The notes below the pieces were generated by a model. It did not search any database and was not told the DNA's origin. It was given only the letters and a program-made list of their open reading frames with translations. Made by a program: the position numbers and the translations under genes. Source: a virus. From it: a DNA stretch of 64,000 bases. This document shows positions 42,554 to 51,400 of this stretch, piece by piece; the first letter of the stretch is position 1; the number at the start of each line of letters is the position of its first letter. The DNA is taken from positions 1 to 64,000 of the IMG/VR virus record IMGVR_UViG_3300020190_000012. One strand, 5' to 3'.

Positions 42554-43265
42554 CGGGCAGAACCTCCTCTTCAACCATGTCCGCAAAACCAAAAACAGGA
42601 CTGCGGGCCATTGAAGACCTTAGCAGAAGAGCTCTGCCACCACCCGAGGCACAGCCCCATGCGCATACAGGGTCATCTGTTACCAGCGCACACACGGTTC
42701 TACTCTCTTCGATTCTCTTCACTAAACTCTTGCGGACAGGCACGTGCCAAAGCCTGCCTGTCTCGAAAAACTTTGACTTGATAGCCATGCGGAGGGAGTC
42801 ATTAGAAATTGAAACACCCTGCCTGTCGTGCATTTTGGGAGAAAACTGAGTATAAAAACTTGGCAGCACAACATCGTCAAAATGAAACGCCTTAGACAGA
42901 GAAGATAGAACAGACTGATCCTCAAGGTACGCAGAAAGTATGTGAGAAAATCTTGCTTCTGTTGCCACTATAGATCCACGATCAAGCACAAAACCAGAAG
43001 CATCAAGACTAAACGCATGACGGCAGTCAACCATGGAATCTGAAACGCATATAACCTCATCAAACTGCCCCCTAGAAACAGTGTGCAGATTAGCAAAAGA
43101 TGGCTTAGTTGGAAGCATCTGCTGAAGCCCATCCTCCCATCCCGCTGAGGAAGAAACAGTAAGTTCACACCGCCCATCATGTATACGCTTCATGATCTGA
43201 AGCACTGAAGAGGTGATGAGTATGCCCCATTCAGATGGAGGCGGAATCAAACATATCTTTTTCAT
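42540..43265 (-). CDS. GT9-like (heptosyltransferase-type) glycosyltransferase candidate
   Basis: 241 residues. The opening (KKICLIPPPSEWGILITSSV, then CELTVSSSAGWEDGLQQM, and FDEVICVSDSM) has the rhythm of the N-terminal Rossmann half of GT9 enzymes. The end (CALVTDDPVCAWGCASGGG, RALLLRSSMARSPVFGFADM) resembles the GT9 donor-binding region, where a DxxxxH-type motif normally precedes a Gly-rich turn; the conserved His is not evident. It is shorter than typical GT9 (about 320-350). It stands between a capsid-module protein and a subtilase. Confidence in the family is moderate. Confidence 0.5.
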   Translation of the reverse strand: MKKICLIPPPSEWGILITSSVLQIMKRIHDGRCELTVSSSAGWEDGLQQMLPTKPSFANLHTVSRGQFDEVICVSDSMVDCRHAFSLDASGFVLDRGSIVATEARFSHILSAYLEDQSVLSSLSKAFHFDDVVLPSFYTQFSPKMHDRQGVSISNDSLRMAIKSKFFETGRLWHVPVRKSLVKRIEESRTVCALVTDDPVCAWGCASGGGRALLLRSSMARSPVFGFADMVEEEVLPDGVG

Positions 43266-43266
43266 T

Positions 43267-43869
43267 TTATAGCCTTATTTCGGCAGCGTTTCTGATCCCG
43301 CCGGGCAAAACATCATCGTCATCATCAGCTACCATATCATCACTATCTCTCCTACGCACAGAGCGTCGAGATTTCTTACTTGCTGCTTGAGCTTCTTTCT
43401 TGAGTTTCAGTTGCTCGTTGTGTGCCTGACATATGGCTGACAATTCCTGTCTAGACAACCTGATCAGACGACCTGATGATATTAAAGACAACACCTGGGC
43501 CGGAATGTCTCCATATTCTTTTTTAATCAAGGATAAAGACTTACCATCTGTTTTGCCATCAAACTTTAAAGGAGGCTTAAGATTGGTTAATATCAAGCAT
43601 CCATCCTTAGTCGAAGCTATAAGGTCTTTCTCTTGTGATGCCTGATGGGCAGAAGAAACAACGCCTGCAAACACAGGAAGAGAAACAGTCTGCGAAACAG
43701 AGTGATTCCCCAAGACCACATCTTTGAGAGTCATCAAACCACCATCAACCACGACTGGCACGTTCATCAGTTCGGGATGAACCACCACCCTATCAACGGG
43801 AAGAGAATAAACCTTTTCTCCCATAAACACAACCCTGTTAAAATCTCTGTCATAAAATGCTTTCATCAT
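43267..43869 (-). CDS. Capsid-module protein with basic and acidic C-terminus
   Basis: 200 residues; ATG codons at 43869 and 43866, the first overlapping the upstream GT4 stop. It has the same short strand-rich pattern seen in other capsid-flanking proteins here (LILTNLKPPLKFDGKTDGKS, then SLISSGRLIRLS). The end is a basic stretch (KKEAQAASKKSRRSVRRR) followed by a run of Asp (DSDDMVADDDDDV), a form often seen in internal or DNA-contacting head proteins. No catalytic motif recognised. Role inferred as virion-associated. Confidence 0.65.
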   Translation of the reverse strand: MMKAFYDRDFNRVVFMGEKVYSLPVDRVVVHPELMNVPVVVDGGLMTLKDVVLGNHSVSQTVSLPVFAGVVSSAHQASQEKDLIASTKDGCLILTNLKPPLKFDGKTDGKSLSLIKKEYGDIPAQVLSLISSGRLIRLSRQELSAICQAHNEQLKLKKEAQAASKKSRRSVRRRDSDDMVADDDDDVLPGGIRNAAEIRL

Positions 43870-45209
43870 CTTGTCACTAGGCCTTTGAATTGCGAAATAA
43901 CGGCGTCTGCAGAGCAGATATCAGTTAATTTTGATGCTGCCCTTAAAGCCATCAAATTTCTCTTTTTGTCAGATGCAGACCAACATGCTCTCATAGATTC
44001 TCCAAATCTTTGGATAAATTCTACACCAACTGTATCCGCCATAACCGTCCCATCCCATAAAATTGTGCCAGTTATGCCAGGCTTAATGGTGTTCTTATTA
44101 ACATCAACCAAAAAGGCTGAAGAATCATCGAGAAAATCGAGTTGACCGCCAAACCTTGGGGCAACTGAAGGTATGCCGCACATGGCGGCTTCTGCATAAG
44201 GAAGACAAAATCCCTCTCCTCGAGCAGCTAGCACGCATGCATCCACAGATCTGTACAATTTAGCAAGATCTGCTTCAGTAATATTTTTGGATATCCTGAC
44301 CACAAGGGGCGGATGCTTCTTGCCACACTTTGACACCAAATCAGAAACCGTGTTTGCGAATCGTTTTTGAGCATCTTCTCCGCGCTTATCTCTATGCGCC
44401 ACGATGAGACAGACATCATCTGATGGGTCAAATTCATTAAGAAATGACTCGATTACATTGGTTCCAACCTTTCTAGGGCTCATCCCGAATATCGTAAAGA
44501 ACTTGAAACTTGGTAGAGGATGTGAGAATTGATATTCTGCGCCTTTGGTGCAAAAAACACCGTCGTTAATGTGTGGGCTCAAGACTTTGGCATCAATTCC
44601 GTACTTTCTGAAAGTGTCACAGCAGAATTTGCTTACGCACCAAACCTTTTCATACTTCTTGGCAGAGGTCACAACAGCATCATTAAGGGTCTCTGATTCA
44701 ACAGTCGTATAGAGGACTCTAATGCCAGATTGGCCTGGCGAACCAAATGTAGGAACCACACTATGTATGTCAAGCATGCCTTGACATCTTGGCCTTATTG
44801 GTAATCCGCATCGTGCGTCTTCGTACAAAAGCTGAGGCTTACCAAGGTCTACTGGGTCAACGCTTACTGAAATGTTTTTTGCCGTAAGTACCCTAACCAA
44901 ACCTCTGTTCACCTTGCCATATCCTGAGTAGTCTAAAAATTGACCCCTGACAACGACATCATCAAACATGGCATCACCAGATGGCTTCTTCGCTTTCGAT
45001 GACATTTTTGCTAGCGCGACCTCTATGCCGTCGGTCTGATCGTGATCTACCACAACAACATAGCCCTTTGCAACCGCCGAACGAAGAGATGGCGCGGATC
45101 TCACCCGATCTGACGGTATCTCAAATTTATCACCATCATCACCAGCGGGGATGCGGTCATCCCATTCGGGAACATATACGGGTATACCAAGGGCGTTTCT
45201 TACGATCAT
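43866..45209 (-). CDS. GT4 glycosyltransferase with a capsid-type N-terminal module
   Basis: 447 residues, ATG at 45209, only 23 bases from the divergent plus-strand start. The N-terminal 60 residues (MIVRNALGIPVYVPEWDDR, then SPSLRSAVAKGYVVVV) closely match the start of the coiled-coil protein at 35517-36047 and are unlike any glycosyltransferase. A GT-B fold follows: GQFLDYSGYGKVNRGLVRVL, VWCVSKFCCDTFRKYGI, FFTIFGMSPRKVGTN and the complete EX7E pair in GEGFCLPYAEAAMCGIP, with FGGQLDF after it. It is paralogous to the GT4 at 12582-13646. The fusion implies a transferase attached to or acting on the capsid (inference). Donor and acceptor unknown. Confidence 0.88.
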   Translation of the reverse strand: MIVRNALGIPVYVPEWDDRIPAGDDGDKFEIPSDRVRSAPSLRSAVAKGYVVVVDHDQTDGIEVALAKMSSKAKKPSGDAMFDDVVVRGQFLDYSGYGKVNRGLVRVLTAKNISVSVDPVDLGKPQLLYEDARCGLPIRPRCQGMLDIHSVVPTFGSPGQSGIRVLYTTVESETLNDAVVTSAKKYEKVWCVSKFCCDTFRKYGIDAKVLSPHINDGVFCTKGAEYQFSHPLPSFKFFTIFGMSPRKVGTNVIESFLNEFDPSDDVCLIVAHRDKRGEDAQKRFANTVSDLVSKCGKKHPPLVVRISKNITEADLAKLYRSVDACVLAARGEGFCLPYAEAAMCGIPSVAPRFGGQLDFLDDSSAFLVDVNKNTIKPGITGTILWDGTVMADTVGVEFIQRFGESMRACWSASDKKRNLMALRAASKLTDICSADAVISQFKGLVTR

Positions 45210-45232
45210 AGTATGTTATCGGAGAGAAACAC
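45210..45232. other. 23-bp divergent intergenic region
   Basis: The only head-to-head junction in the window. It holds the GGAGAG ribosome site of the plus-strand gene. It is too short for two complete promoters, so the promoter of at least one direction must lie inside the opposing coding sequence. Confidence 0.6.
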
Positions 45233-45718
45233 ATGATTCTTAGCCAAACAGGGTATAGTTATCAAATCAGAGGCCTTGGCGGACTTGGAAAGCTCAGATT
45301 GAGCGTTGGGTTATCGAACACATGCAGACTAGAACCATTGTGCACAGATACCACGCCTGACGGATATTCTTACATATCACTAGGGGGGTTCAGAATAGGG
45401 ACATCAACCTACGGACAAGGAAGGGCAATGTGGGTGTATCGTCCAGAAGAGATGTCTTTAGATAATGTCTATGAAACAGTGTGGAATGGACTAAAATTTG
45501 AAGTTGCAACAAACGCTAATAATAAATCTTTTTGCTCCTATACGATATCTTACAGTTCAGAAACGCCCACGTCTAATAATATGATCAGAATAGGAGGGGG
45601 CAACATATCTGTCGATGCTTCAGGAAGAGTTTTGTTCGCAGATCAAGAAGGAAGTCAAGGACGACCACGAGAATTCAAAGAGGCGGTCATAGGTTCTATG
45701 ACTAATAACGCTAGGTAG
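45233..45718 (+). CDS. Plus-strand virion-type paralogue A, C-terminus lost by a one-base frameshift
   Basis: 161 residues; the ATG at 45233 has GGAGAG eight bases upstream. It is clearly related to the next gene across about 145 residues (NTCRLEPLCTDTTPDGYSYI, SLGGFRIGTSTYG, LKFEVATNANNKSFCSYTIS, WNGLKF). After the shared IGS motif the zero frame ends at TAG 45716, but reading one base further (+1) from 45708 gives TLGRFDDMWAVSLYSH, which aligns with TLGRFGNYWGIAIYSR of the next gene and runs on to TGA at 45780. So one base is extra near 45705-45708: a mutation, a sequence error or a programmed +1 shift. Function unknown; beta-rich, possibly a head fibre or surface protein. Confidence 0.75.
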   Translation: MILSQTGYSYQIRGLGGLGKLRLSVGLSNTCRLEPLCTDTTPDGYSYISLGGFRIGTSTYGQGRAMWVYRPEEMSLDNVYETVWNGLKFEVATNANNKSFCSYTISYSSETPTSNNMIRIGGGNISVDASGRVLFADQEGSQGRPREFKEAVIGSMTNNAR

Positions 45719-45798
45719 ATTTGACGATATGTGGGCAGTATCTCTCTATTCTCACTCTATCCTGTCCGAAGGCGAATGGTGAGTGGAAAAAATTAACA

Positions 45799-46758
45799 AT
45801 GGAAATCACAAATACTGGATACACTTCTGAAGAAAAAAACATTGGGGGTGCTGGGAAGTTACTTATTGATATTGGAACCACAGGCACCTGCAGGCTAGAA
45901 CCAGTCTCAACAATATATACACCAGATGGAAATTCTTACATATCTTTAGGTGGGTTTCAAATAGGCACGGCTACTTTTGGATCAGACAGAGCACTGTGGG
46001 TGTTCACTCCAAACATGTCTACAAACAATTTAGAAGAGACACACTGGCGTGGTCTCAAGTTTGAAATAGTGTCAGATACAAATTACAAAGCACTTTGTTC
46101 ATACAATATATCATACTCTAGGGAGAACGATACAACTAATAATTATGTGTGGATCGGAGGTGGCAGGATAAGCATCGACATATTAGGCAGAATCCTGACG
46201 GTGAACAAGGGCATCCCAGAAGAGACTAAAGAAGCAATGATTGGGTCTAAAAGGGTCACCTTGGGTAGGTTCGGCAATTATTGGGGTATAGCAATCTATT
46301 CTCGTTTCACATCATGCGCCCAGAGCACAATAAATCCTCAACTGGCAAATAGTATTATTCTGCAGAACTCATCATCATACACAAGAACAGTTTTGACAAC
46401 AACATTTGATCCACTAGTTCCATGCCCTGACGGGATACAAATTTGGCTGCAAAATACAAGCGATACCGCCACGAACCAAATATATTTTGAGGTCAGTACC
46501 AATGGAGGAACAACGTGGACGGATATAGTTCCAGACATTTCGAGCCCGAGCGGGTCGACAGTGACAATTTTGCCAGATAAGGAATTTGGAACGGATATAC
46601 TACTTACAGTCAGCCCTTGGTCAGAATTTTTTGAAGGTTCACCTAAATTTAACGAGAATTGGGGACAAGAAGTTCCAACCACACATATATTTACTGTGAA
46701 AAACATTAGCGACAATTCCGCCATCCAAACAATAACCGTTAACATAGACAGCGTCTGA
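45799..46758 (+). CDS. Plus-strand virion-type paralogue B with an extra C-terminal Ig-like domain
   Basis: 319 residues from the ATG at 45799 (MEITNTGYTSEEKNIGGAG), which matches the start of paralogue A; an upstream TTG only extends the frame. Residues 1-150 repeat the domain of paralogue A (TCRLEPVSTIYTPDGNSYIS, LGGFQIGTATFGSDRALWVF). After TLGRFGNYWG a second, Ser/Thr-rich beta domain follows (IYFEVSTNGGTTWTDIVPD, HIFTVKNISDNSAIQTITV), with an Ig-like look. No ribosome site is strong. No recognised family. Placement opposite to all other genes and beside the major capsid gene suggests an added surface or head-fibre protein under its own control. Confidence 0.75.
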   Translation: MEITNTGYTSEEKNIGGAGKLLIDIGTTGTCRLEPVSTIYTPDGNSYISLGGFQIGTATFGSDRALWVFTPNMSTNNLEETHWRGLKFEIVSDTNYKALCSYNISYSRENDTTNNYVWIGGGRISIDILGRILTVNKGIPEETKEAMIGSKRVTLGRFGNYWGIAIYSRFTSCAQSTINPQLANSIILQNSSSYTRTVLTTTFDPLVPCPDGIQIWLQNTSDTATNQIYFEVSTNGGTTWTDIVPDISSPSGSTVTILPDKEFGTDILLTVSPWSEFFEGSPKFNENWGQEVPTTHIFTVKNISDNSAIQTITVNIDSV

Positions 46759-46770
46759 TTATCAGATGAT

Positions 46771-46807
46771 ATAAAAAGAACTGCCCACCCCTTTCGGGGT
46801 GGGCAGT
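46771..46807 (-). terminator. Rho-independent terminator after the major capsid gene
   Basis: A perfect 12-bp stem (ACTGCCCACCCC / GGGGTGGGCAGT, 46780-46791 with 46796-46807) with a TTTC loop. On the minus strand it is followed by CTTTTTAT. It lies 27 bases after the capsid stop and 22 after the end of the plus-strand island. On the plus strand the hairpin is not followed by T, so it serves the capsid transcript. Confidence 0.9.
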
Positions 46808-46833
46808 CGTGCTTCAAAATTCACCCGAACCTA

Positions 46834-47703
46834 TCAGGTGGTTGTAGCCTCCACGGTGATGACGGACACAGCGTAGTCGTTCATGACCACGATGCCGACT
46901 TCCTCGTAGATCACCCAACCAAGACGCAACTTCTTCGGATCATCAGCGGGAAGGACAGTGATGTCCTGGCGGATGGGGAAGGCGCCCACGGTGTCGGGAC
47001 TTGCAGTAACGATGACCTTGCTGTCATCGAGTTGGCTGGACACATGGATATCAGCCGTCCACAGGTGACCGTAAAGACCAGTGGTGAGGATCTCACGTGT
47101 GGTGGCCTCATCATAGAAGTCTTTACCGAAGCTGCGAACTGCCGAATAGGACTCAGGGTGCATGACCACCTTTGAGGCCACCAGATCGTGGGTCTCAATG
47201 TTCTTGTAGGCAGAGTTCAGAGACGCAGTCTCCAAAGTGCCGCTGTTGGTGATCTCGTTAGATGATGTAGTAGCAGCAATCAGAGCGTTGAAGATATTGC
47301 GATCCTCTTCCTTCTGGATTGCCTCTTTTGCCTTGATCTGGGCACGGTCAACGATGTAGAAGCGACGTGCTTTGATCTCGGACAAACGGATGGTGGGGTG
47401 TGCTGCGATCTCGAATGTGGGGACAAGAACTTCCTCACCCTCGGTGATCTGATCAGGCACTGCACCCTGACGGGCAACGACTACTGCCACGGAGGCAACA
47501 TCGCGCTCGTAGCGGGGAAGAGCGCCCTGTGGGAGCTCGTCCACCATCAGGAGCTTGCGACCGACGGCCTGGTACTCCAGGGAACGCCGAATCGGCTCCA
47601 CCATCGCCTGGGCAAGGGCAACGCGCCCCTCCTCAGTCGACAAGGCCTGTGCGATCACGGCCTCTTTCTCATCGTAAGTCAAACCATCTTTGTTGATGCT
47701 CAT
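46834..47703 (-). CDS. Major capsid protein (HK97 fold)
   Basis: 289 residues from the ATG at 47703; GGA about ten bases upstream. HK97-like pattern: N-terminal helix (TEEGRVALAQAMVEPIRRS), E-loop-like region (VARQGAVPDQITEGEEVLVP, then FEIAAHPTIRLSEIKARRFY), spine helix (DRAQIKAKEAIQKEEDRNI), P-domain helix and strand (THDLVASKVVMHPESYSAV), A-domain (DIHVSSQLDDSKVIVTASP) and a closing beta segment (LGWVIYEEVGIVVMNDYAVS). Followed by a strong terminator and preceded by the decoration gene. Main component of the icosahedral shell. No large pro-region is present, so the scaffold is provided by the protease gene. Confidence 0.93.
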   Translation of the reverse strand: MSINKDGLTYDEKEAVIAQALSTEEGRVALAQAMVEPIRRSLEYQAVGRKLLMVDELPQGALPRYERDVASVAVVVARQGAVPDQITEGEEVLVPTFEIAAHPTIRLSEIKARRFYIVDRAQIKAKEAIQKEEDRNIFNALIAATTSSNEITNSGTLETASLNSAYKNIETHDLVASKVVMHPESYSAVRSFGKDFYDEATTREILTTGLYGHLWTADIHVSSQLDDSKVIVTASPDTVGAFPIRQDITVLPADDPKKLRLGWVIYEEVGIVVMNDYAVSVITVEATTT

Positions 47704-47720
47704 TGTGTTTTTTCCTTTCT

Positions 47721-47759
47721 CCGACACCCCCTGATTCACGCATCAGGGTGGTAAGTCGG
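47721..47759 (-). other. Long imperfect hairpin upstream of the capsid gene
   Basis: Between decoration and capsid genes lies a stem with three paired segments: CCGAC/GTCGG, ACC/GGT and CCCTGAT/ATCAGGG (47721-47735 with 47742-47759), with small bulges and a six-base loop. No T-tract follows. It may stabilise or process the abundant capsid mRNA. Confidence 0.6.
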
Positions 47760-47767
47760 AAGATTCA

Positions 47768-48349
47768 TTAGGCAGATTGGACGTTCAGGGCAATTCGAAT
47801 GAAGTTGCCCAGCGATGCATGACCATCAAGATCGGTACCAGGAATACCGCTTGGATACATATTCTGTGCAGCAATCAGAAAACCGACCTTGTTGCCGTTG
47901 TTGGTGGCGGTGGTCGTGATTTTGCCAGAGTTAGTAGCCTGCCCGACATAGACAGCAACGCCTGCGGCGTTGTCGCTTGCGGCGTCGAACTCAGTGGAGA
48001 CATACTGGTCAGTCAAGAACTCGCCCGCGCCCGTGTAGACGGTGATCTTGCCAGAAGCAAGGGTCTCGTCGAACATATCGCTTACGCGATTGCTGGTGGT
48101 GCGGGTGCTACCAGAACCGTTGACAACGACAGACGCAGAGTATGCGTTGCCGCTGGTGCTGGCGAGCTTGCTGTCACCGGCCAAACCAATGGTGAAACCA
48201 CCGGAAGTGTCTGGCAGTTTGACATAGGGACGCAGATCACTTGCGGTGTCTACGGCCAGAGCTACGCCCATGCCCTCTGTGATGTTGCCGCTGCCACTAG
48301 CGACGGCAAACTGTGTTGCGATTGTGTGATGAACTGGAATCAGTGCCAT
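47768..48349 (-). CDS. Head decoration/stabilisation protein
   Basis: 193 residues from the ATG at 48349 (MALIPVHHTIATQF); AAAGGA is upstream, and the longer frame back to 48520 overlaps the protease gene and has no ribosome site. It has the composition of lambda gpD-like trimeric decoration proteins: N-terminal strand, Gly/Ser/Thr-rich body (NITEGMGVALAVDTASDLRP, AAGVAVYVGQATNSGKITT) and a hydrophobic C-terminus (LGNFIRIALNVQSA). Immediately before the major capsid gene, a usual place. Abundance is expected to be high. Confidence 0.8.
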   Translation of the reverse strand: MALIPVHHTIATQFAVASGSGNITEGMGVALAVDTASDLRPYVKLPDTSGGFTIGLAGDSKLASTSGNAYSASVVVNGSGSTRTTSNRVSDMFDETLASGKITVYTGAGEFLTDQYVSTEFDAASDNAAGVAVYVGQATNSGKITTTATNNGNKVGFLIAAQNMYPSGIPGTDLDGHASLGNFIRIALNVQSA

Positions 48350-48392
48350 GTTGGGTTCCTTTACCCTTCTTTGGTGAAAAATCCTCTCAAGC

Positions 48393-48419
48393 CGTCGGTC
48401 TTCACTTGAAGACCCGACG
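48393..48419 (-). other. Hairpin at the end of the protease/scaffold gene
   Basis: CGTCGG.TCTTC / GAAGAC.CGACG pairs over 11 bases with one bulge and an ACTT loop, overlapping the protease stop codon (48402-48404). On the minus strand, GCTTGAGAGGA and then TTTTT follow. The tract is too far for a standard terminator but could be a weak attenuator between the protease and decoration genes. Confidence 0.45.
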
Positions 48420-51400
48420 CAGTACGTTGGTCTCAGTCTGATCTGCCAACTCCACCTGCTGCTGCAGTCGGAACATGGACGAGATCTTGGACTTGAGATC
48501 TCCATACGCATTACGCTCACTCTTCTGCTCGGGGATCACAAAAGCCGTTTCTGACCCTGCCGAGGCCGTCTTCAGGCCCTTGGCGACGACACCCTCTGCG
48601 AACATTGCCTTCTCAAGGTCCACGAGCTGAGCCACCTTGTAGCCCATCAACTCTTTGGCTTTTGCAGGCAGACTGTCTGCAGAGATCATCCCTGCAGCAA
48701 CCATCTTGCCAGCAACCTTGAGAGCCAACTCGCTGGAATCTTCACCAGCCTTCTTCTTTGCATAGCCGCCAACTGGACCGGACTTACCCGATCCAACCTG
48801 GCCGCCTGTCATTAGATTCTGCTTCTCTGCACCGTCCTGACCGCCAACCGGTATGGAAGGCAGGCTCAGACCTGCAGACTCGTTACCCTCTGGAACTTCA
48901 AGTTCTCCCATGCCTTCAAGACCTTCAGAGGTGCCCACGTCGCCAAGATCTTCCTGGTTCTGCACCAACTCGGTCTTGAGACCAAGCTCAGAGGCAAGCT
49001 TGGCCAATGAATCGGAGAATGCAGCCTTCTGGTTATGAAGCTTGCCAGAGGCAGATTTACCTGCTCCTTGGACACCGCCAGTGGCCATATTGCCCTTCTC
49101 TCCCTTGATCTTGTCGCCACTGAAGCTAGGACCATCAACGGGAACCTTGGGCATGTCTGCATCGAAGCCTTCGCCGTGCTCTCTGCTGAGCGGCTTGCCG
49201 CCGTTCTCAACGACCTTTGGCGATTTCAGACCAGCCTTGCCCGTCATGACGGTACCAAGTTCTGGCTGCTTCTGTGCATGACCTATCTCGACAGCCTTCT
49301 CTCCTGCCTCCTTGGTCAGGGCAGATGCAAGACGTGATATGTCAAGTTCCAACTTGCCTACGCCAACAACTCTGCCACGACGGAGGGCCATGGCCTCCTT
49401 CTCAATGTCGAAGGTCTCGTTTGACTTGGATTTGGCATAATTTGGAGCTGTCTTTTCCATGACTGCATCTTTCTCTTCTGTTTCTCCATTCGGATTATCG
49501 TCAGAAGAGTCTTCGTCAGAAGAGTCTTCGTCAGAAGAGTCTTCGTCAGAAGAGTCTTCGTCTTCAACAGTAGGTGACACCTCGACTGACTCTTCTTCAT
49601 CCACGTCTTCGACATCGTCGATGTCGTCGACCTCAACGGAATCTTCAGGCACATCCGTGCCAACATCATCAGACATCTCAGCCCCCATGTCGACCTCTGT
49701 GTCCATATCACTCTCATCTTCACTCCAAGCCTTAGTTAGAGCCTTCTGTATCTGCTCGTCAATCTGCTCAAGAACTTCTGGGGTCACATCGAGAGTGACG
49801 GAAATGGTCTTTTTGTCACCAGATTCAGAATCATCCTCGCCATCGAATGGATCGGATTCTTCCGTTTCATCCTGCTGTGACAAGTCAGTCTCTCCGTCGC
49901 CATCTGCGAGATCATCGGCGAGATACTCCTCGTCCTCTGCATAGGCAGCTTTGATCATCTCACAAGCATTGGAAGCCTGCTTGAGACCCATGCCTTCGCG
50001 GACAAGGTCCTCTACGCACTCGCACATAGGATCCGGCTGCGCCCAAGATGAGGCAACCTTGTCAGCCACGATTGTGCTGTACACATTCGCACCGGCAAGT
50101 TTGCTGCACACGCAATCTGGAAGGCTGTTTCCACGGCAAGGACCGCTGAGCGCCACGGAATCAGCGCCATACCTCCTGGCGAGTTTTTCCACGCACTCAT
50201 TCATTGGGAATTCACCATGCATGGTGAATGCCTTCTTGAATGAGCCAATTGCAGTCTCATCTTCAGAAGCTATCTTGACCTGCTTTACGGCACCCTTGCT
50301 GAGGGCTTCGTTCAAAACTTCGGCCTTCTTGACAACAGACATGCCGTCGAATGTTGCACGATCAACGCCAACTTCATTCAGGGCAGAATTAATAGATGCA
50401 CGCTTACGGGCGCAGCTGCTGCATGATGCCTTCTTAAACTCTGGCACCCATTCCCACTGAGCATACACATCCTTAGGAGAGGTGGTCGACGCGGCAAGAC
50501 GAACCTTGTACATCTGACCAGAGTCCAAGCACATCCATGTTTCGTTGTCAAGTTTGACGGTATTTCTCTCGCCAGTGATTGGGCTCACAGATCCTAGAGC
50601 ACCCTTGCTGGCGATCTTCCTGAGTGTTTCTGGAGTGATGCGGGTGGATGCAGCAACAGGAGGAAGCCCTGGTGCCCCTAGGGGTGGCATGCCGGGTGGC
50701 AGTTCGGCGCCAATCCCGCCAAGACCCTTATCTGGCTCTGCAGGGTTGTCGCCGCCAACATCCTCTTTGTCAATATCTCCGTCAGTGATATTGTCAAGAA
50801 GAGATGCATCTGGAATAACCTTGATGGTGAATCCACTGCCGCAACCCGGGCCTTTGCACTGGCTCTTGCCGCCAGCAACATCAACATCCTGGTTGCCACA
50901 CACGACGCAAACCGCAGCTGGTGGCTTGGCCTTGCCGAGGGTGTCTGTGTCGAGACCAAGAGGGTCTGTTGGCGCCGAAGCGGGAGCTCCAGGCATACCA
51001 GCGGGGGCCCCTGGTGCTGGCGGAGCGCCAGTCAGCGCCTCTGCGCCAGGCATGCCGGGAGGCATGGCACCTGGAACCGCAACACCAGCACCCATGCCTG
51101 CTGGATTTAGGGCGCTGGGCATGGCGCCTCCAACTTGAGCCTTCTTCTCAAGTCGCTCAATCTCCTCAAGCAACTTGGCACGACGAGATATCCTGTCTTC
51201 TCGAGAATCATAAGTCTCAGAAGATGCGACCGCGACCTTTGTCTTGGGGGCTTTCTTCATAGTGCTCTCCACATCGGATGCAAACTTGTGGTATGCCTCT
51301 TCCTCTGCAGAAGTGAGCATTTTTGCCTCCTTGACCACTGCCTCAACAATGCCATTGGCATCGTCGAAATCTATTGACATCGGTACAACATCAACACCAG

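Noticed and set aside
50545-51138. 197-codon plus-strand Pro/Gly/Ser-rich frame
   Set aside because: Reverse reading of the Gly/Pro/Ala stretch of the protease/scaffold gene.
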